A DNA stretch of 56,305 nucleotides from F1-120-MAGs118 sp013360535 (GCA_026647215.1 JAPKHC010000035.1:1-56305), one strand, 5' to 3'; positions 43,100 through 51,726 are shown, numbered from the stretch's first letter. The notes: generated by a model not told the origin, from the sequence alone. Translations and numbers: made by a program.

Positions 43100-43666
43100 A
43101 TGTCCAAGAGCCTGCTCCTCGCGATCCTCGGCCTCGGCCTCGCGGCCGGTGGCTACTTCCTGTTGTCGAAGTCCCCTTCCGATTCCGGCGGCGGCGCCAC
43201 GCCGCAGGCCAAGGAACGGCCCGCGGAGTCCGCTGCGACGACCGAAGGGCTGCGCGCTCCAGCTGCGGACGCAACGACGGCTGCGAACGCGAACGCGTCT
43301 GCAGTCGGCGACCGCCAGGCGGCGCAGACGACGCTCGAAGGCGTCACCGGCGTCGCCGGATTCCTCCTGCCCGAGCGTGAGATCAATGGAATCGAGAAGC
43401 AGAGCGTGCGCGACCTCGTCAAGCTGCACCGCGACGCGGGTGGCGACGGGCGCATCGCCGATCCGCTCGAGCGGCCGCCGGGCACCGACGCCGACAGCCT
43501 CGAGATCAAGTTCGGCTCGATGGACGTGGCGACGCTGCAGCAGGAGCACGCTTCGAGGCGCGCGATCCTGAAGTGGCAGAGCGAAGGCCCGTTCGAGGAC
43601 AAGACGCTCGAGATCCTGCCGGGCGAGGAGATGGAGTGGCTCGAGCAGCGCATCCTCTATCCCTGA
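43100..43666 (+). CDS. Hypothetical membrane-anchored protein
   Basis: The protein has 188 residues. MSKSLLLAILGLGLAAGGYFLL is a single membrane anchor or signal, followed by an alanine/threonine-rich linker (about 25-75), and a helical C-terminal part with RDLVKLHRDAGGDGRI and EWLEQRILYP. No family is recognised. It is 47 bases after the membrane cassette and just before a large hairpin, so it could be its last gene. Confidence 0.7.
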   Translation: MSKSLLLAILGLGLAAGGYFLLSKSPSDSGGGATPQAKERPAESAATTEGLRAPAADATTAANANASAVGDRQAAQTTLEGVTGVAGFLLPEREINGIEKQSVRDLVKLHRDAGGDGRIADPLERPPGTDADSLEIKFGSMDVATLQQEHASRRAILKWQSEGPFEDKTLEILPGEEMEWLEQRILYP

Positions 43667-43685
43667 GCTCCGGCTCCGGAATCGA

Positions 43686-43738
43686 CCGCGCGCCGCGTGC
43701 GCTCCCCGAGCCGGGGGGGGGGGGCACGCGGCGCGCGG
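43686..43738 (+). terminator. Large GC hairpin with a run of 12 guanines
   Basis: CCGCGCGCCGCGTGC (43686-43700) is perfectly complementary to GCACGCGGCGCGCGG (43724-43738). The inner part includes CTCCCC and G12 (43713-43724), which can extend the stem. There is no T-run. It lies 20 bases after a stop codon and 107 bases before the next start, so it most likely ends or shields transcripts. Confidence 0.55.
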
Positions 43739-43844
43739 CATTCGCGGGCCGAGCGTGAACCGTCGCGAGCGCGCGCCGTTTGGCGCTGCGGTCCCAAGCC
43801 CCAAGCTGCTCGCGGAGCGTTTCCCCTTTCAACGGAGAACGCCC

Positions 43845-45389
43845 ATGTCCGGCACGATCGACAACGTGGGAGCCGCAGCGGCTCCGGAGAACTTCAGCGA
43901 CGTCCTGCACGACTGGATGGAGCGGGCGCCGTGGCTCGCGCTCTCGGTCGCGGCCCACGCGCTCGTGATCCTGATCCTGCTCGCGATTCCCTGGGACCAG
44001 CTGCGCGACAAGCCGCCCGCGGGCGTGATCCACGTCGCGACCGCGCTCGAGCCCGAGCTGTTCGAGGATCCGCCGCTGGAAGAGCCGCCGGAACTCGAGG
44101 ATCCTGTGGTCGAGGAGCCGACCCCCATCGAAGCGGACGTGTCGCCGGAGGTGCCGAACGAGTTCGCCGACGAGCTCGACGTCGCCGAAGGCGATCCGCA
44201 GGATCTCGTGCAGGCCTCGCTCTTCGAAGGCTTCGACAACAGCGTGCTCGGCATCGGCGGCAACGCCGGCGGCGGCAAGTACGGCCAGCGCTTCGGCAGG
44301 GGCACCGGACGCGGCAAGGGCGGCGGCGGCGGCGGCACGGAGCCGATCCTGCGCGACGCGCTCGAGTGGCTCGTGCGCCACCAGTCGAGCGACGGCAGCT
44401 GGGACTGCGACGGCTTCGACTCGAACTGCGGGAAGCTTGGGCCCAACGTGTGCGACGGCAAGGGCGAGTCGACGCACGACGTCGGTGTGACGGGTCTCGC
44501 GTTGCTCGCGTTCCTCGGTGACGGCAGCACGACGCGCGAAGGGCCGTACCGGGAGCAGGTCGCGCGCGGGTTGGCGTGGCTCAAGCTGCAGCAGGATCCC
44601 GACACGGGCCTGCTCGGCGAGAAGCTCGGCCACGCGTTCCTCTACAACCACGCGATCGCGACGCTCGCGCTGTGCGAGGCCTACCACTTCTCGAAGTCGC
44701 CGCTGCTCAAGCGACCGGCGCAGGACGCGGTGAACTTCCTCTCGACGGCGCGCAACCCGTACGGGGCCTGGCGCTACGACGTGCCGCCGTCGGGCGACAA
44801 CGACACGTCGGTGACGGGTTGGTGCGTGCTCGCGCTCGGCAGCGCGCGCGATGCGGGCCTGATCGTCGACGAGCAGGCGTTCCAGGGCGCGCTCGCATGG
44901 TTCGACGAAGCCACCGATCCGGTCACGGGCCGCTGCGGCTACGACTCGGTCGGCAGCGCGAGCTCGCGCATCACGCGCGTCAACGACCAGTTCCCGACCG
45001 AACGGGGTGAGGCGATGACCGCCGTCGCGCTGCTCGGACGCTTCTTCCTCGGGCAGGATCCCGACGACGTGCCGGTGATGGCGCGGCATGCCGAGCTGCT
45101 GCGCGCGCGCCCGCCGGTGTGGGACCCCGAGGGCCGCGGCATCGACCTGTACTACTGGTACTACGCCTCCTACGCGATGTACCAGATGGGCGGCTCGCGC
45201 TACTGGGAGCCGTGGAACCGCGCGATGAAGGCGGCGGTCGTCGACTCGCAGCGCAAGGACGGCGACGAGCGCGGCTCCTGGGACCCGCAGGTCGATCCGT
45301 GGGGTTTCTCCGGCGGCCGCGTGTACTCGACGGCGCTGATGGCGCTCTGCCTCGAGGTCTACTTCCGCTACTCGCGCCTCGCCCGCTGA
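43845..45389 (+). CDS. Membrane-anchored squalene-cyclase-fold protein, paralog C
   Basis: The protein has 514 residues. The start ATG at 43845 has GGAG eight bases before it. It has the same plan as paralog A: DWMERAPWLALSVAAHALV membrane helix (about 31-49), an acidic/proline-rich segment (60-115), a glycine-rich linker (about 135-165) and the barrel (about 165-514) with DGSWDCDGFDSNCGK, YDVPPSGDNDTSVTGW and DPWGFSGGRVYSTAL. It is more divergent than A and B are from each other, so it is the older copy. The function is unknown. A hairpin follows. Confidence 0.85.
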   Translation: MSGTIDNVGAAAAPENFSDVLHDWMERAPWLALSVAAHALVILILLAIPWDQLRDKPPAGVIHVATALEPELFEDPPLEEPPELEDPVVEEPTPIEADVSPEVPNEFADELDVAEGDPQDLVQASLFEGFDNSVLGIGGNAGGGKYGQRFGRGTGRGKGGGGGGTEPILRDALEWLVRHQSSDGSWDCDGFDSNCGKLGPNVCDGKGESTHDVGVTGLALLAFLGDGSTTREGPYREQVARGLAWLKLQQDPDTGLLGEKLGHAFLYNHAIATLALCEAYHFSKSPLLKRPAQDAVNFLSTARNPYGAWRYDVPPSGDNDTSVTGWCVLALGSARDAGLIVDEQAFQGALAWFDEATDPVTGRCGYDSVGSASSRITRVNDQFPTERGEAMTAVALLGRFFLGQDPDDVPVMARHAELLRARPPVWDPEGRGIDLYYWYYASYAMYQMGGSRYWEPWNRAMKAAVVDSQRKDGDERGSWDPQVDPWGFSGGRVYSTALMALCLEVYFRYSRLAR

Positions 45390-45406
45390 AGAAAGTTCCA
45401 ATTCGT

Positions 45407-45442
45407 CCGCGGTCCCCCCGGTCTGGAACGGGGGGACCGCGG
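45407..45442 (+). terminator. Terminator-like hairpin after paralog C
   Basis: CCGCGGTCCCCCCG (45407-45420) pairs perfectly with CGGGGGGACCGCGG (45429-45442) across an 8-base loop, 18 bases after the stop codon. No T-run follows, and the next gene begins 35 bases later. Confidence 0.5.
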
Positions 45443-45476
45443 TGCTAGGATCGCGAGCGCGAGGAGGTCTTGGCGC

Positions 45477-46637
45477 ATGCGCGATTCGCGACCGGATCCG
45501 GCGGGCGAGAAGGACCACGGCACCCACACGCTCAAGGTGTGGAAGGGCACGGTGGTCGGCGTGTACGGCGACGACGTGTTCGTCGAGCTCGGGGCCCGCA
45601 TGCAGGGCGTGCTCTCGCTGCGCAAGTTCGAGCTGGTGCCGCGCATCGGCGACACGTTCGAGTTCACGCTGCGCGGGCGCGAGGACGGGCTGTGGGCGCT
45701 CGAGCGCCGCGAGCAGCCGACGCTGGCGACATGGGAAGCGATGGAGCCGGGTGCGCTGGTCCACGCGCGCGCCACGCACGCACTGCCCGAGGGGCTCGAG
45801 TGCAAGATCGGCGACCTGCACGCCTTCATGCCCAAGTCGCACACCGGCCTGCCGCGCGAGACCAAGCCGGGCGTGCTGGTCGGCAAGACCCTGACCTGCG
45901 AGGTGCTCGAGGTCGACCGCGAGCGCCAGCGCGTGATCGTCTCGCGCAAGCTCGTGCTGCAGCGCGAGCGCGACGACGACCGCGCGCGCGACGTCGGCAA
46001 CCTGTACGTCGGTCAGGCGATCGAGGGCCGAGTCTCGCGCCTCGAGCCCTGCGGCGCCTTCATCGCCTTCGGCCGCGGCCTCGAAGGCATGGTGCACATC
46101 TCCAACGTCGCCTACGAGCGTGTCGAGCACCCTTCCGCCGTGCTGAAGGTCGGTGAGCTCGTGCGCGCCAAGGTGCTGGCGCTGAAGGCCGGCGGCCGGC
46201 GCATCGCGCTCGGCCTCAAGCAGCTCCAGCCCAGTCCGTGGGAGCGCCTCGGCGAGCGCCTGTCGATCAACCGCATCGTCGAAGGCACGGTGAAGCGCGT
46301 GATGCCCTTCGGCGTCTTCATCGCGGTGCTGCCGGGCATCGAGGGCCTCGTGCACAACTCGCAGGCCGAGCTGCGCGGCGAGCGCGACCTCTCCACGCGC
46401 CTGCAGCCGGGCGAGCGACTCTCGGTGCGCGTCGTCTCGATCGACGAGCCCGGCGAGCGGCTCGCGCTCTCGATGCTGCACGTCGACGGCCGCCCGCTCG
46501 GCACCTTCGAGGCCGAGGCCCACGCCGCCTTCGAGTCCCTGCGCCTCTCCGCCCGCCCAGCGAGCTCCGGGTCCTCGCTCGCCCGCGCGCTCCACTCCGC
46601 GCTGTCCAAGGGGCGGCCCGACGCGGCGCGCTCCTGA
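45477..46637 (+). CDS. S1 RNA-binding domain protein (ribosomal protein S1-like)
   Basis: The protein has 386 residues with four S1 domains: about 18-80 (WKGTVVGVYGDDVFVELG, divergent), 90-160 (GALVHARATHAL to IVSRK), 175-245 (AIEGRVSRLEPCGAFIAFGRGLEG) and 263-330 (VEGTVKRVMPFGVFIAVLPGIEG). Ribosomal protein S1 of most bacteria has 4-6 such domains; this could be a short S1 or a separate S1-like RNA-binding protein. GAGGAGG precedes the ATG at 45477. The C-terminus is Ala/Ser-rich. Confidence 0.85.
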   Translation: MRDSRPDPAGEKDHGTHTLKVWKGTVVGVYGDDVFVELGARMQGVLSLRKFELVPRIGDTFEFTLRGREDGLWALERREQPTLATWEAMEPGALVHARATHALPEGLECKIGDLHAFMPKSHTGLPRETKPGVLVGKTLTCEVLEVDRERQRVIVSRKLVLQRERDDDRARDVGNLYVGQAIEGRVSRLEPCGAFIAFGRGLEGMVHISNVAYERVEHPSAVLKVGELVRAKVLALKAGGRRIALGLKQLQPSPWERLGERLSINRIVEGTVKRVMPFGVFIAVLPGIEGLVHNSQAELRGERDLSTRLQPGERLSVRVVSIDEPGERLALSMLHVDGRPLGTFEAEAHAAFESLRLSARPASSGSSLARALHSALSKGRPDAARS

Positions 46638-46689
46638 CTCAGGCTCGACGCCTCACGCGTCCAGCGCACACGCGGCAGGAGCGGAAGCG

Positions 46690-47028
46690 TCAGCAGACGC
46701 GGCGCGTGAAGGGCTCCATGAACTCGCGCACGATCGCCTTGGGATTGCCGAACAGTCCCGACGTGGTGACCTTGAGCGAAAGCGTCGCGGAGGGAAGGCC
46801 GTCAGGGCCGGTGACGGCGAGCGTGATGCGAGCGCTTCCGCCGACGAGGCCACCGGAGCGCTCGACTTCGAGCACGCAGGCCTGGCCGTCCTCGCGCACG
46901 AGCTTCCAGCCCCCGAGGTCCGCGATCATGTCGCGGGCCTCGGAGTAGAGCTCTTCACGTCGCATGGCGACGGAGAGCGGGCGCAACAGCCGTGAGGTGC
47001 TGTCGGCGCTCGACTCGAACGTGCCCAT
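46690..47028 (-). CDS. Hypothetical small protein
   Basis: The protein has 112 residues. No signal or membrane helix is seen. A helix MRREELYSEARDMIADLGG is followed by strands (WKLVREDGQACVLEVERSG, ARITLAVTG, ATLSLKVTTSGLFG) and a C-terminal helix EFMEPFTRRVC, so it should be an alpha+beta domain. An alternative start at 46965 would give 92 residues. It lies 27 bases downstream of rpsT on the same strand. I do not recognise the family. Confidence 0.6.
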   Translation of the reverse strand: MGTFESSADSTSRLLRPLSVAMRREELYSEARDMIADLGGWKLVREDGQACVLEVERSGGLVGGSARITLAVTGPDGLPSATLSLKVTTSGLFGNPKAIVREFMEPFTRRVC

Positions 47029-47055
47029 GGCTCCAGCCCCTCGCGGGGCCCGGGC

Positions 47056-47313
47056 TCACTTGGCGGCGAGCTTGTTGAGCGCCTTCTGCAGGCGGCTCTT
47101 GCGGCGGGCGGCGGTGTTCTTGTGGATCACGCCGGCCTTGGCCGCCTTGTCGATCGTCGAGACGCTCTCGACGAGCAGCTCCGCGCGCTTCGCCGGCTCG
47201 GCCGCGACGGCGTTCTTGATCTTGCTCTTGATGCCGGTGCGAACCGAGCGGTTCTTGAGGCGGCGGAGGTTGGCGGTGCGGACGCGCTTGGCGGCTTGCT
47301 TGGAGTGAGTCAT
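47056..47313 (-). CDS. rpsT: 30S ribosomal protein S20
   Basis: The protein has 85 residues, the usual length. MTHSKQAAKRVRTANLRRLKNRSV is the typical basic opening, followed by IKSKIKNAV and the KAAKAGVIHKNTAARRKSRL helix. The start lies 3 bases after the TAA of the TPR gene upstream and has no clear Shine-Dalgarno of its own, so its translation may depend on that gene. It binds 16S rRNA in the small subunit. Confidence 0.96.
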   Translation of the reverse strand: MTHSKQAAKRVRTANLRRLKNRSVRTGIKSKIKNAVAAEPAKRAELLVESVSTIDKAAKAGVIHKNTAARRKSRLQKALNKLAAK

Positions 47314-47316
47314 GAC

Positions 47317-48678
47317 TTAGCGAAATCGTTCCATCTTGGCGGCTACATCGCGGTAGCCGATGTCCACTTCGTACACGCGGGCGTAACTCGAACGAGCCTG
47401 TTCGGCGTTGCCTTCGCCCTCGGCGATCTCGCCCAGGGCGTACAGCGCCTCCTTGGCGCGCTCGTCGATCTCCCGCACGCCCTCGAGGACGCGCAGGTAT
47501 TCCTTCTTGGCGAGGTCGGCGAAGCCCTTGCGCTGGAAGCACTGGGCGAGCCCCATGCGCGCCTCGCGCTGCACGCGCGCGTCGGCTTGCGCCTTCTGGA
47601 ACTCCGCGAGCGCCGCGTCGAGCTCGCCGAGCTTGGCGAGGCGCTTGGCGAGCTGCAGCCGCAGCGTCGCGTCGCCGGGGTGCACCTGCACGCGGTTCTT
47701 GAAGTCCTCCGCCTCGGCGGCGACGAGCTCGTTCTCGAGCCGACCCGCGAGTTCGGTGTTGCCTTCCTTGTCCGCGCGCGCGATGCGCTTCTTGATCACC
47801 TTGGCGCGCAGGTCGCCGACCTTGCAGAGCAGGTCGAAGCTGTCCTTCTTGTACTGCTGCGCGCGCTCGGCGCAGTCGAGCGCCGACTCGTAGTCCTTGA
47901 GCTTCTCGTGGACCTCGGCGAGCGCGAGCATCAGCTCGGGATCCTTCGGATTCTCCGCGTACTGGCCCTCGAGGCGCTCGCGCTCGCGCACGAGGTCCTC
48001 CTCGGTCAGCTGGCGGCGCCGCGAGCGCTCGAGGTCGGCGGCCTGGTCCTTGTCGCGGATCTGCTCGCGGCTGTGGCTGACCTGCTCGAAGCGACCAGCC
48101 TTGAGAGCGCGCTCCGCCGCGAGGTCCTTGCGCGCCTTGAGCGCATCCTGATCGCGCGGGTCGGCCTGCAGCGCACGCTCGTAGTACTCGAGCGCCTTGG
48201 CGTGCTCGCCCGCGCGGTAGGCCATCGCTCCGGCGCGCTTGAGCCCCTCGGGGTTGCGCGGCGCGATCTCGGCCAGGAACTCGTACACCGCGAGCGCGGA
48301 CTTCGAGTACCCCGCGCTCTCCAACGCGCGCCCGAGCTCGAGGTTGGCCTCTTCATCGAGCGGGTTGGACGACAGGAATTGCTCGAGCGACTTCGCCGCC
48401 GCCGCGTGCTTGCCTGCCTTGGCGAGTCCCTTGGCGACCGCGAGCGGACCGGCGCCGGCGATGGCCTTGAAGAGCTTCATGCCACCGCCCTTCTGTTCGT
48501 GCCGACGGCGCAACGCGACGCGCAGGCCGGCCCGCGCCTCGCCGAGGTCGGGTTCCATGTCGAGCAGACTCTGGTAGACCTCGATCGCGAAGTCCCAGTT
48601 GCGCTTCTTGAGCGCTTCGTCCGCCTTCAGGAGATGCTTGGAGTAGTCCACGACGAGGGTCTTCCCCGCTGGTCCCAT
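47317..48678 (-). CDS. Tetratricopeptide repeat protein
   Basis: The protein has 453 residues, nearly all TPR. Repeats are visible at about 14-60 (HLLKADEALKKRNWDFAIEVY), 88-120 (AGKHAAAAKSLEQFLSSNP), 120-160 (YSKSALAVYEFLAEIAPRNP), 157-190 (GEHAKALEYYERALQADPRD) and further C-terminal copies to 430. A charged coiled-coil insert lies near 195-245. No signal peptide is seen. It precedes rpsT with a 3-base gap, so the two share one transcript. The role is unknown; its abundance could be tied to S20 synthesis. Confidence 0.88.
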   Translation of the reverse strand: MGPAGKTLVVDYSKHLLKADEALKKRNWDFAIEVYQSLLDMEPDLGEARAGLRVALRRRHEQKGGGMKLFKAIAGAGPLAVAKGLAKAGKHAAAAKSLEQFLSSNPLDEEANLELGRALESAGYSKSALAVYEFLAEIAPRNPEGLKRAGAMAYRAGEHAKALEYYERALQADPRDQDALKARKDLAAERALKAGRFEQVSHSREQIRDKDQAADLERSRRRQLTEEDLVRERERLEGQYAENPKDPELMLALAEVHEKLKDYESALDCAERAQQYKKDSFDLLCKVGDLRAKVIKKRIARADKEGNTELAGRLENELVAAEAEDFKNRVQVHPGDATLRLQLAKRLAKLGELDAALAEFQKAQADARVQREARMGLAQCFQRKGFADLAKKEYLRVLEGVREIDERAKEALYALGEIAEGEGNAEQARSSYARVYEVDIGYRDVAAKMERFR

Positions 48679-48848
48679 TCCCGGCCGACGGACGAGCCGC
48701 CAGCCCGGAATCCGGGCGGAAACGAGGGCGGGAGAGGTTAGCGGCGCTGCCGAAAACCGTCAACGCAGGCTATTCTCCTCCACCCCCGACGATGGGTTGG
48801 GAGGGCTGCGGGCCTTATCCCGGCGCCCGACCCCCGGGGACGCCTCCG

Positions 48849-49394
48849 ATGACCGAACCGCTCGAATTCCGCATCACCCTGTACCCCGATCCGATCCTGC
48901 GCAAGGTCGCGCGGCCGGTCGAGCGCTTCGACGACGAGCTCAGGGCCACCGTGCGCGCCATGTTCGACCTGATGTACCGCTCCCAGGGGGTCGGCCTCGC
49001 CGCCCCGCAGGCCGGGCTGGACAGGCGCATCCTCGTGCTCAACCCCACGGGCGACGCCGCGCAGGCCGACTCCGAGCTGGCGCTCGTCAACGTCACGATC
49101 CTCGACCGCTCGGGCCCGGTCGGCATCTATGAGGAAGGCTGCCTGTCCTTCCCGCAGATCTACGCCGAGGTCAAGCGACCGGAGCGCTGCCGGATCCGGG
49201 CCTTCACGCCCGAGGGGCGCGAGTTCGAGCAGGACTACGACGGCTTCACCAGCCGCGTGATCCAGCACGAGTACGACCACCTCGAGGGCGTCCTGCTCGT
49301 CGACCGCATGTCCCCGGCGGACAAGGCGCGCCACAAGGTGGCCTTGACCGAGCTGGTCGAGCGCTACCGCCGCGGCCAGCCCGCCAGTAAATAG
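48849..49394 (+). CDS. def: Peptide deformylase
   Basis: The protein has 181 residues. It removes the formyl group from nascent N-termini. The three motifs are GVGLAAPQ (about 49-56), EEGCLSFP (about 98-105) and the metal ligand QHEYDHLEG (about 141-149). The ATG at 48849 is chosen because it gives the expected opening EFRITLYPDPILRK. The C-terminus, SPADKARHKVALTELVERYRR, is short and typical. It is followed after 42 bases by ribF. Confidence 0.96.
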   Translation: MTEPLEFRITLYPDPILRKVARPVERFDDELRATVRAMFDLMYRSQGVGLAAPQAGLDRRILVLNPTGDAAQADSELALVNVTILDRSGPVGIYEEGCLSFPQIYAEVKRPERCRIRAFTPEGREFEQDYDGFTSRVIQHEYDHLEGVLLVDRMSPADKARHKVALTELVERYRRGQPASK

Positions 49395-49436
49395 GCCAGC
49401 GGCTCGGGGCGCAGCCGCCCCACGCTCCCCGCCGTC

Positions 49437-50384
49437 TTGAAGACGACCCGTTCGATCGCCGAGCTCGCCAGCCCGCCGCCCGAGGGCTCGGTCGTGTCGA
49501 TCGGCGTGTTCGACGGGGTCCACCGCGGCCATCAGGCGATCCTCGCGGCCAACGTGGCCCGGGCGCGGGAGCTCGGGGCCGTCCCGACGGTGCTCACCTT
49601 CGCCGGGCACCCCAAGGAAGTGCTGCTCGGGCGCTCGCCCCGCACGCTGACGACCCTCGAGCACCGCCTCGAGCTGTTCCGCCGCGCCGGGATCGCCCAC
49701 ACGGTCGTGCTGGAGTTCGACCAGCGCCTGCGCGAGGTCCCGGCCGAGCAGTTCGTCGACGAGATCCTCATCCGCGGGCTGGGCGCACGCGCCTTCGTGC
49801 TCGGCTTCGACAGCAAGTTCGGCCGCGAGCGCCGCGGCACCCCTGCACTGCTCGAGTCGCTGGGTTTCGACGTCACGGTCGTCGACAAGGTCCTCGCCGC
49901 CCAGCGCGCGGTCTCGAGCACCGCCATCCGCGAGGCGGTCGAGCTGGGGGACCTCGCCGGCGCCGCCGAGATGCTCGGCCGCGACCCGAGCGTGCTCGGG
50001 GTCGTCATCCACGGCGACGCGCTCGGCCGCCAGCTGGGCTTCCCGACCGCCAACCTGGACCTCCAGCACGAGCTGCACCCGCCGCCGGGCGTCTATTACG
50101 GCTGGGCCGGCGTCTATGAGGACGGCAAGGTCGAGCACTGTTTCGGCGCCGTCGCCAACATCGGCTTCCGGCCGACCGTGCACGGCGAGCGCCCCGAACG
50201 CCCCCGCATCGAGGTCCACCTGCTCGACTTCCAGGGCGACCTGTACGGGCAGGCGATCGAGTTCGTGTTCCTCGGCCGGCTGCGGGGCGAGCAGCGCTTC
50301 CCCGACCTCGAGGCCCTCAAGGCCCAGATCCGCCTCGACCTCGCCGTCGCGCGCCGCAAGCTCGACGAGGCGGCCCGGCGCTGA
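49437..50384 (+). CDS. ribF: Bifunctional riboflavin kinase / FAD synthetase
   Basis: The protein has 315 residues with a TTG start at 49437. The FAD synthetase domain (about 1-170) has GVFDGVHRGH, and the riboflavin kinase domain (about 185-310) has RQLGFPTANL and the late GFRPTV. It makes FMN and FAD in the cytoplasm. The TTG start is rare here but fits the family opening; I see no in-frame ATG or GTG that would keep the conserved first strand. Confidence 0.95.
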   Translation: MKTTRSIAELASPPPEGSVVSIGVFDGVHRGHQAILAANVARARELGAVPTVLTFAGHPKEVLLGRSPRTLTTLEHRLELFRRAGIAHTVVLEFDQRLREVPAEQFVDEILIRGLGARAFVLGFDSKFGRERRGTPALLESLGFDVTVVDKVLAAQRAVSSTAIREAVELGDLAGAAEMLGRDPSVLGVVIHGDALGRQLGFPTANLDLQHELHPPPGVYYGWAGVYEDGKVEHCFGAVANIGFRPTVHGERPERPRIEVHLLDFQGDLYGQAIEFVFLGRLRGEQRFPDLEALKAQIRLDLAVARRKLDEAARR

Positions 50385-50492
50385 CCCTCCAGATCCCCCG
50401 TTGACCGCGGCGGCGTTCGACGCCACAATCTCCGCCCTTCGCCGGCGTCCGGCCGGGCCTCGCGGCCCCCGACGCGCCTGCGGAACGTGGTT

Positions 50493-50568
50493 GGGCAGGT
50501 AGCTCAGTCGGTAGAGCAGCTGATTGAAAATCAGCGGGTCGCTGGTTCAAGTCCGGTCCTGCCCACCA
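50493..50568 (+). tRNA. tRNA-Phe(GAA)
   Basis: This 76-base tRNA has acceptor stem GGGCAGG paired with CCTGCCC, a D arm with AGCTCAGTCGGTAGAGC, anticodon stem GCTGA/TCAGC with loop TTGAAAA (anticodon GAA, phenylalanine), and a T arm with GGTTCAAGTCC. The CCA end is encoded (50566-50568). It lies between ribF and the DUF971 gene. Confidence 0.97.
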
Positions 50569-50603
50569 CACCTCTCTCGAGGCCCTTTTCGCGAGCGACG
50601 CCC

Positions 50604-50906
50604 GTGACCACCTACCAACCTCTGGTGATCCGCCGCAGCGACCCGGCCAAGGTCGAGATCGAGTGGGCCGACGGTCACAAGACAACCTACACCGCCGCCG
50701 AGCTGCGCGGGCTGTGCCCCTGCGCCGGATGCGTCAACGAGGTCACCGGCCAGCGCATGCACGACCCCGCCTCGGTGCCCGCGGGCCTCTCCCAGAGCGA
50801 CCTGCGCTTCGTCGGGAACTACGCCGTCGCGCTGCAGTTCTCCGACGGGCACAACACGGGCATCTTCCCCTTCCGCTTCCTGCGCGACCACGACCCGCGG
50901 GGCTGA
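50604..50906 (+). CDS. DUF971 domain protein
   Basis: The protein has 100 residues with a GTG start at 50604; the frame upstream overlaps tRNA-Phe and is not coding. It shows the DUF971 pattern: IEWADGHKTTYTAAELRGLCPCAGCVNE, then RFVGNYAVALQFSDGHNTGIF. The family resembles the N-terminal domain of gamma-butyrobetaine hydroxylase and often sits near Fe-S proteins; the CPCAGC is notable as a possible cluster or metal site. The function is not established. Confidence 0.9.
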   Translation: MTTYQPLVIRRSDPAKVEIEWADGHKTTYTAAELRGLCPCAGCVNEVTGQRMHDPASVPAGLSQSDLRFVGNYAVALQFSDGHNTGIFPFRFLRDHDPRG

Positions 50907-50911
50907 TCCCG

Positions 50912-51364
50912 ATGGCGGCCGACGGCGATGGAACGGGGGACGGCGACCTGTTCGTGCGCCCGGGGGTAGTGATTCCGGCGGCGGAGATCGCCTTCTCGGC
51001 GTTGCGGGCCGGCGGGCCCGGTGGCCAGAACGTCAACAAGGTGTCGAGCGGCGTGCTGCTGCGTTTCGACATCCCCGGGAGCAGCGCGCTCTCCCCCGCC
51101 CAGAAGGAACGGGTGCTGGCGCGGCTCGCCTCGCGCCTGACCAAGGCCGGAGAGCTGCTGATCAAGGGTGTCGAGCACCGCGAGCAAGGCCGCAACCTCG
51201 CCGCCGCCCGGGAACGGCTGGCCACGATCCTCGCCGAGGCCCTGTTCCTCGCCCCCCAGCGGCGCGCCACCCGTCCGACCCGTGGATCCCAGCGCCGCAG
51301 GCTCTCCGACAAGGCCCGGCACGGCGAGCGCAAGGCCGAGCGCCGGCGCCCCTCCGGCGACTGA
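50912..51364 (+). CDS. arfB: ArfB-type ribosome rescue hydrolase
   Basis: The protein has 150 residues. The catalytic core AGGPGGQNVNKVSSG carries the GGQ motif (37-39) used to cut peptidyl-tRNA on stalled ribosomes, and the C-terminal tail is rich in arginine and lysine, as in ArfB/YaeJ proteins where it enters the empty mRNA channel. No codon-recognition domain is present. It starts 5 bases after the DUF971 stop, so the two are one operon. It is the only GGQ protein I see in this window. Confidence 0.95.
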   Translation: MAADGDGTGDGDLFVRPGVVIPAAEIAFSALRAGGPGGQNVNKVSSGVLLRFDIPGSSALSPAQKERVLARLASRLTKAGELLIKGVEHREQGRNLAAARERLATILAEALFLAPQRRATRPTRGSQRRRLSDKARHGERKAERRRPSGD

Positions 51365-51726
51365 CCCGGAGACGGCCCCGGCGCCCCGAGCGGACCTGAA
51401 CTGGGGTCCGTGACGGGTTTCTCACAGGATCCCGACGGGCCCTCCCACGCCCTCCCGAGGGTGCCGGAGCGCAAGAGCGTCATCCTTTTCCGGGTCCGGC
51501 CCCCCCACCTAAGCACTTTCGCTTCAGGGGCTTGCGACCACAGCCGGAGGCGGGATTATGGACTTTTGTGGAAACATCTCGGTCTACTGTGCCGAACGTC
51601 CCCCACGTTAGGGCCCCAAAAAGTCCTAGGGGGGCTTCCATCCCCTAGGCGCGCGCGGCATCCTCTGCGCGCTCCAGACCCCATCCCTTCTCTCTGGTGT
51701 CTACCTCTCTTTGGAGTGCATTCCAC
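51365..51726. promoter_or_regulatory. 361-base leader of the porin gene, no gene
   Basis: No credible coding sequence lies here. A possible promoter is TTGCGA (51532-51537) and GATTAT (51554-51559) with 16 bases between, each matching four of six consensus bases. Downstream the palindromic element CCTAGGGG (51625-51632) and CCCCTAGG (51642-51649) could form an operator or an mRNA hairpin in the untranslated leader. GGAG sits about ten bases before the porin start. Confidence 0.4.
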
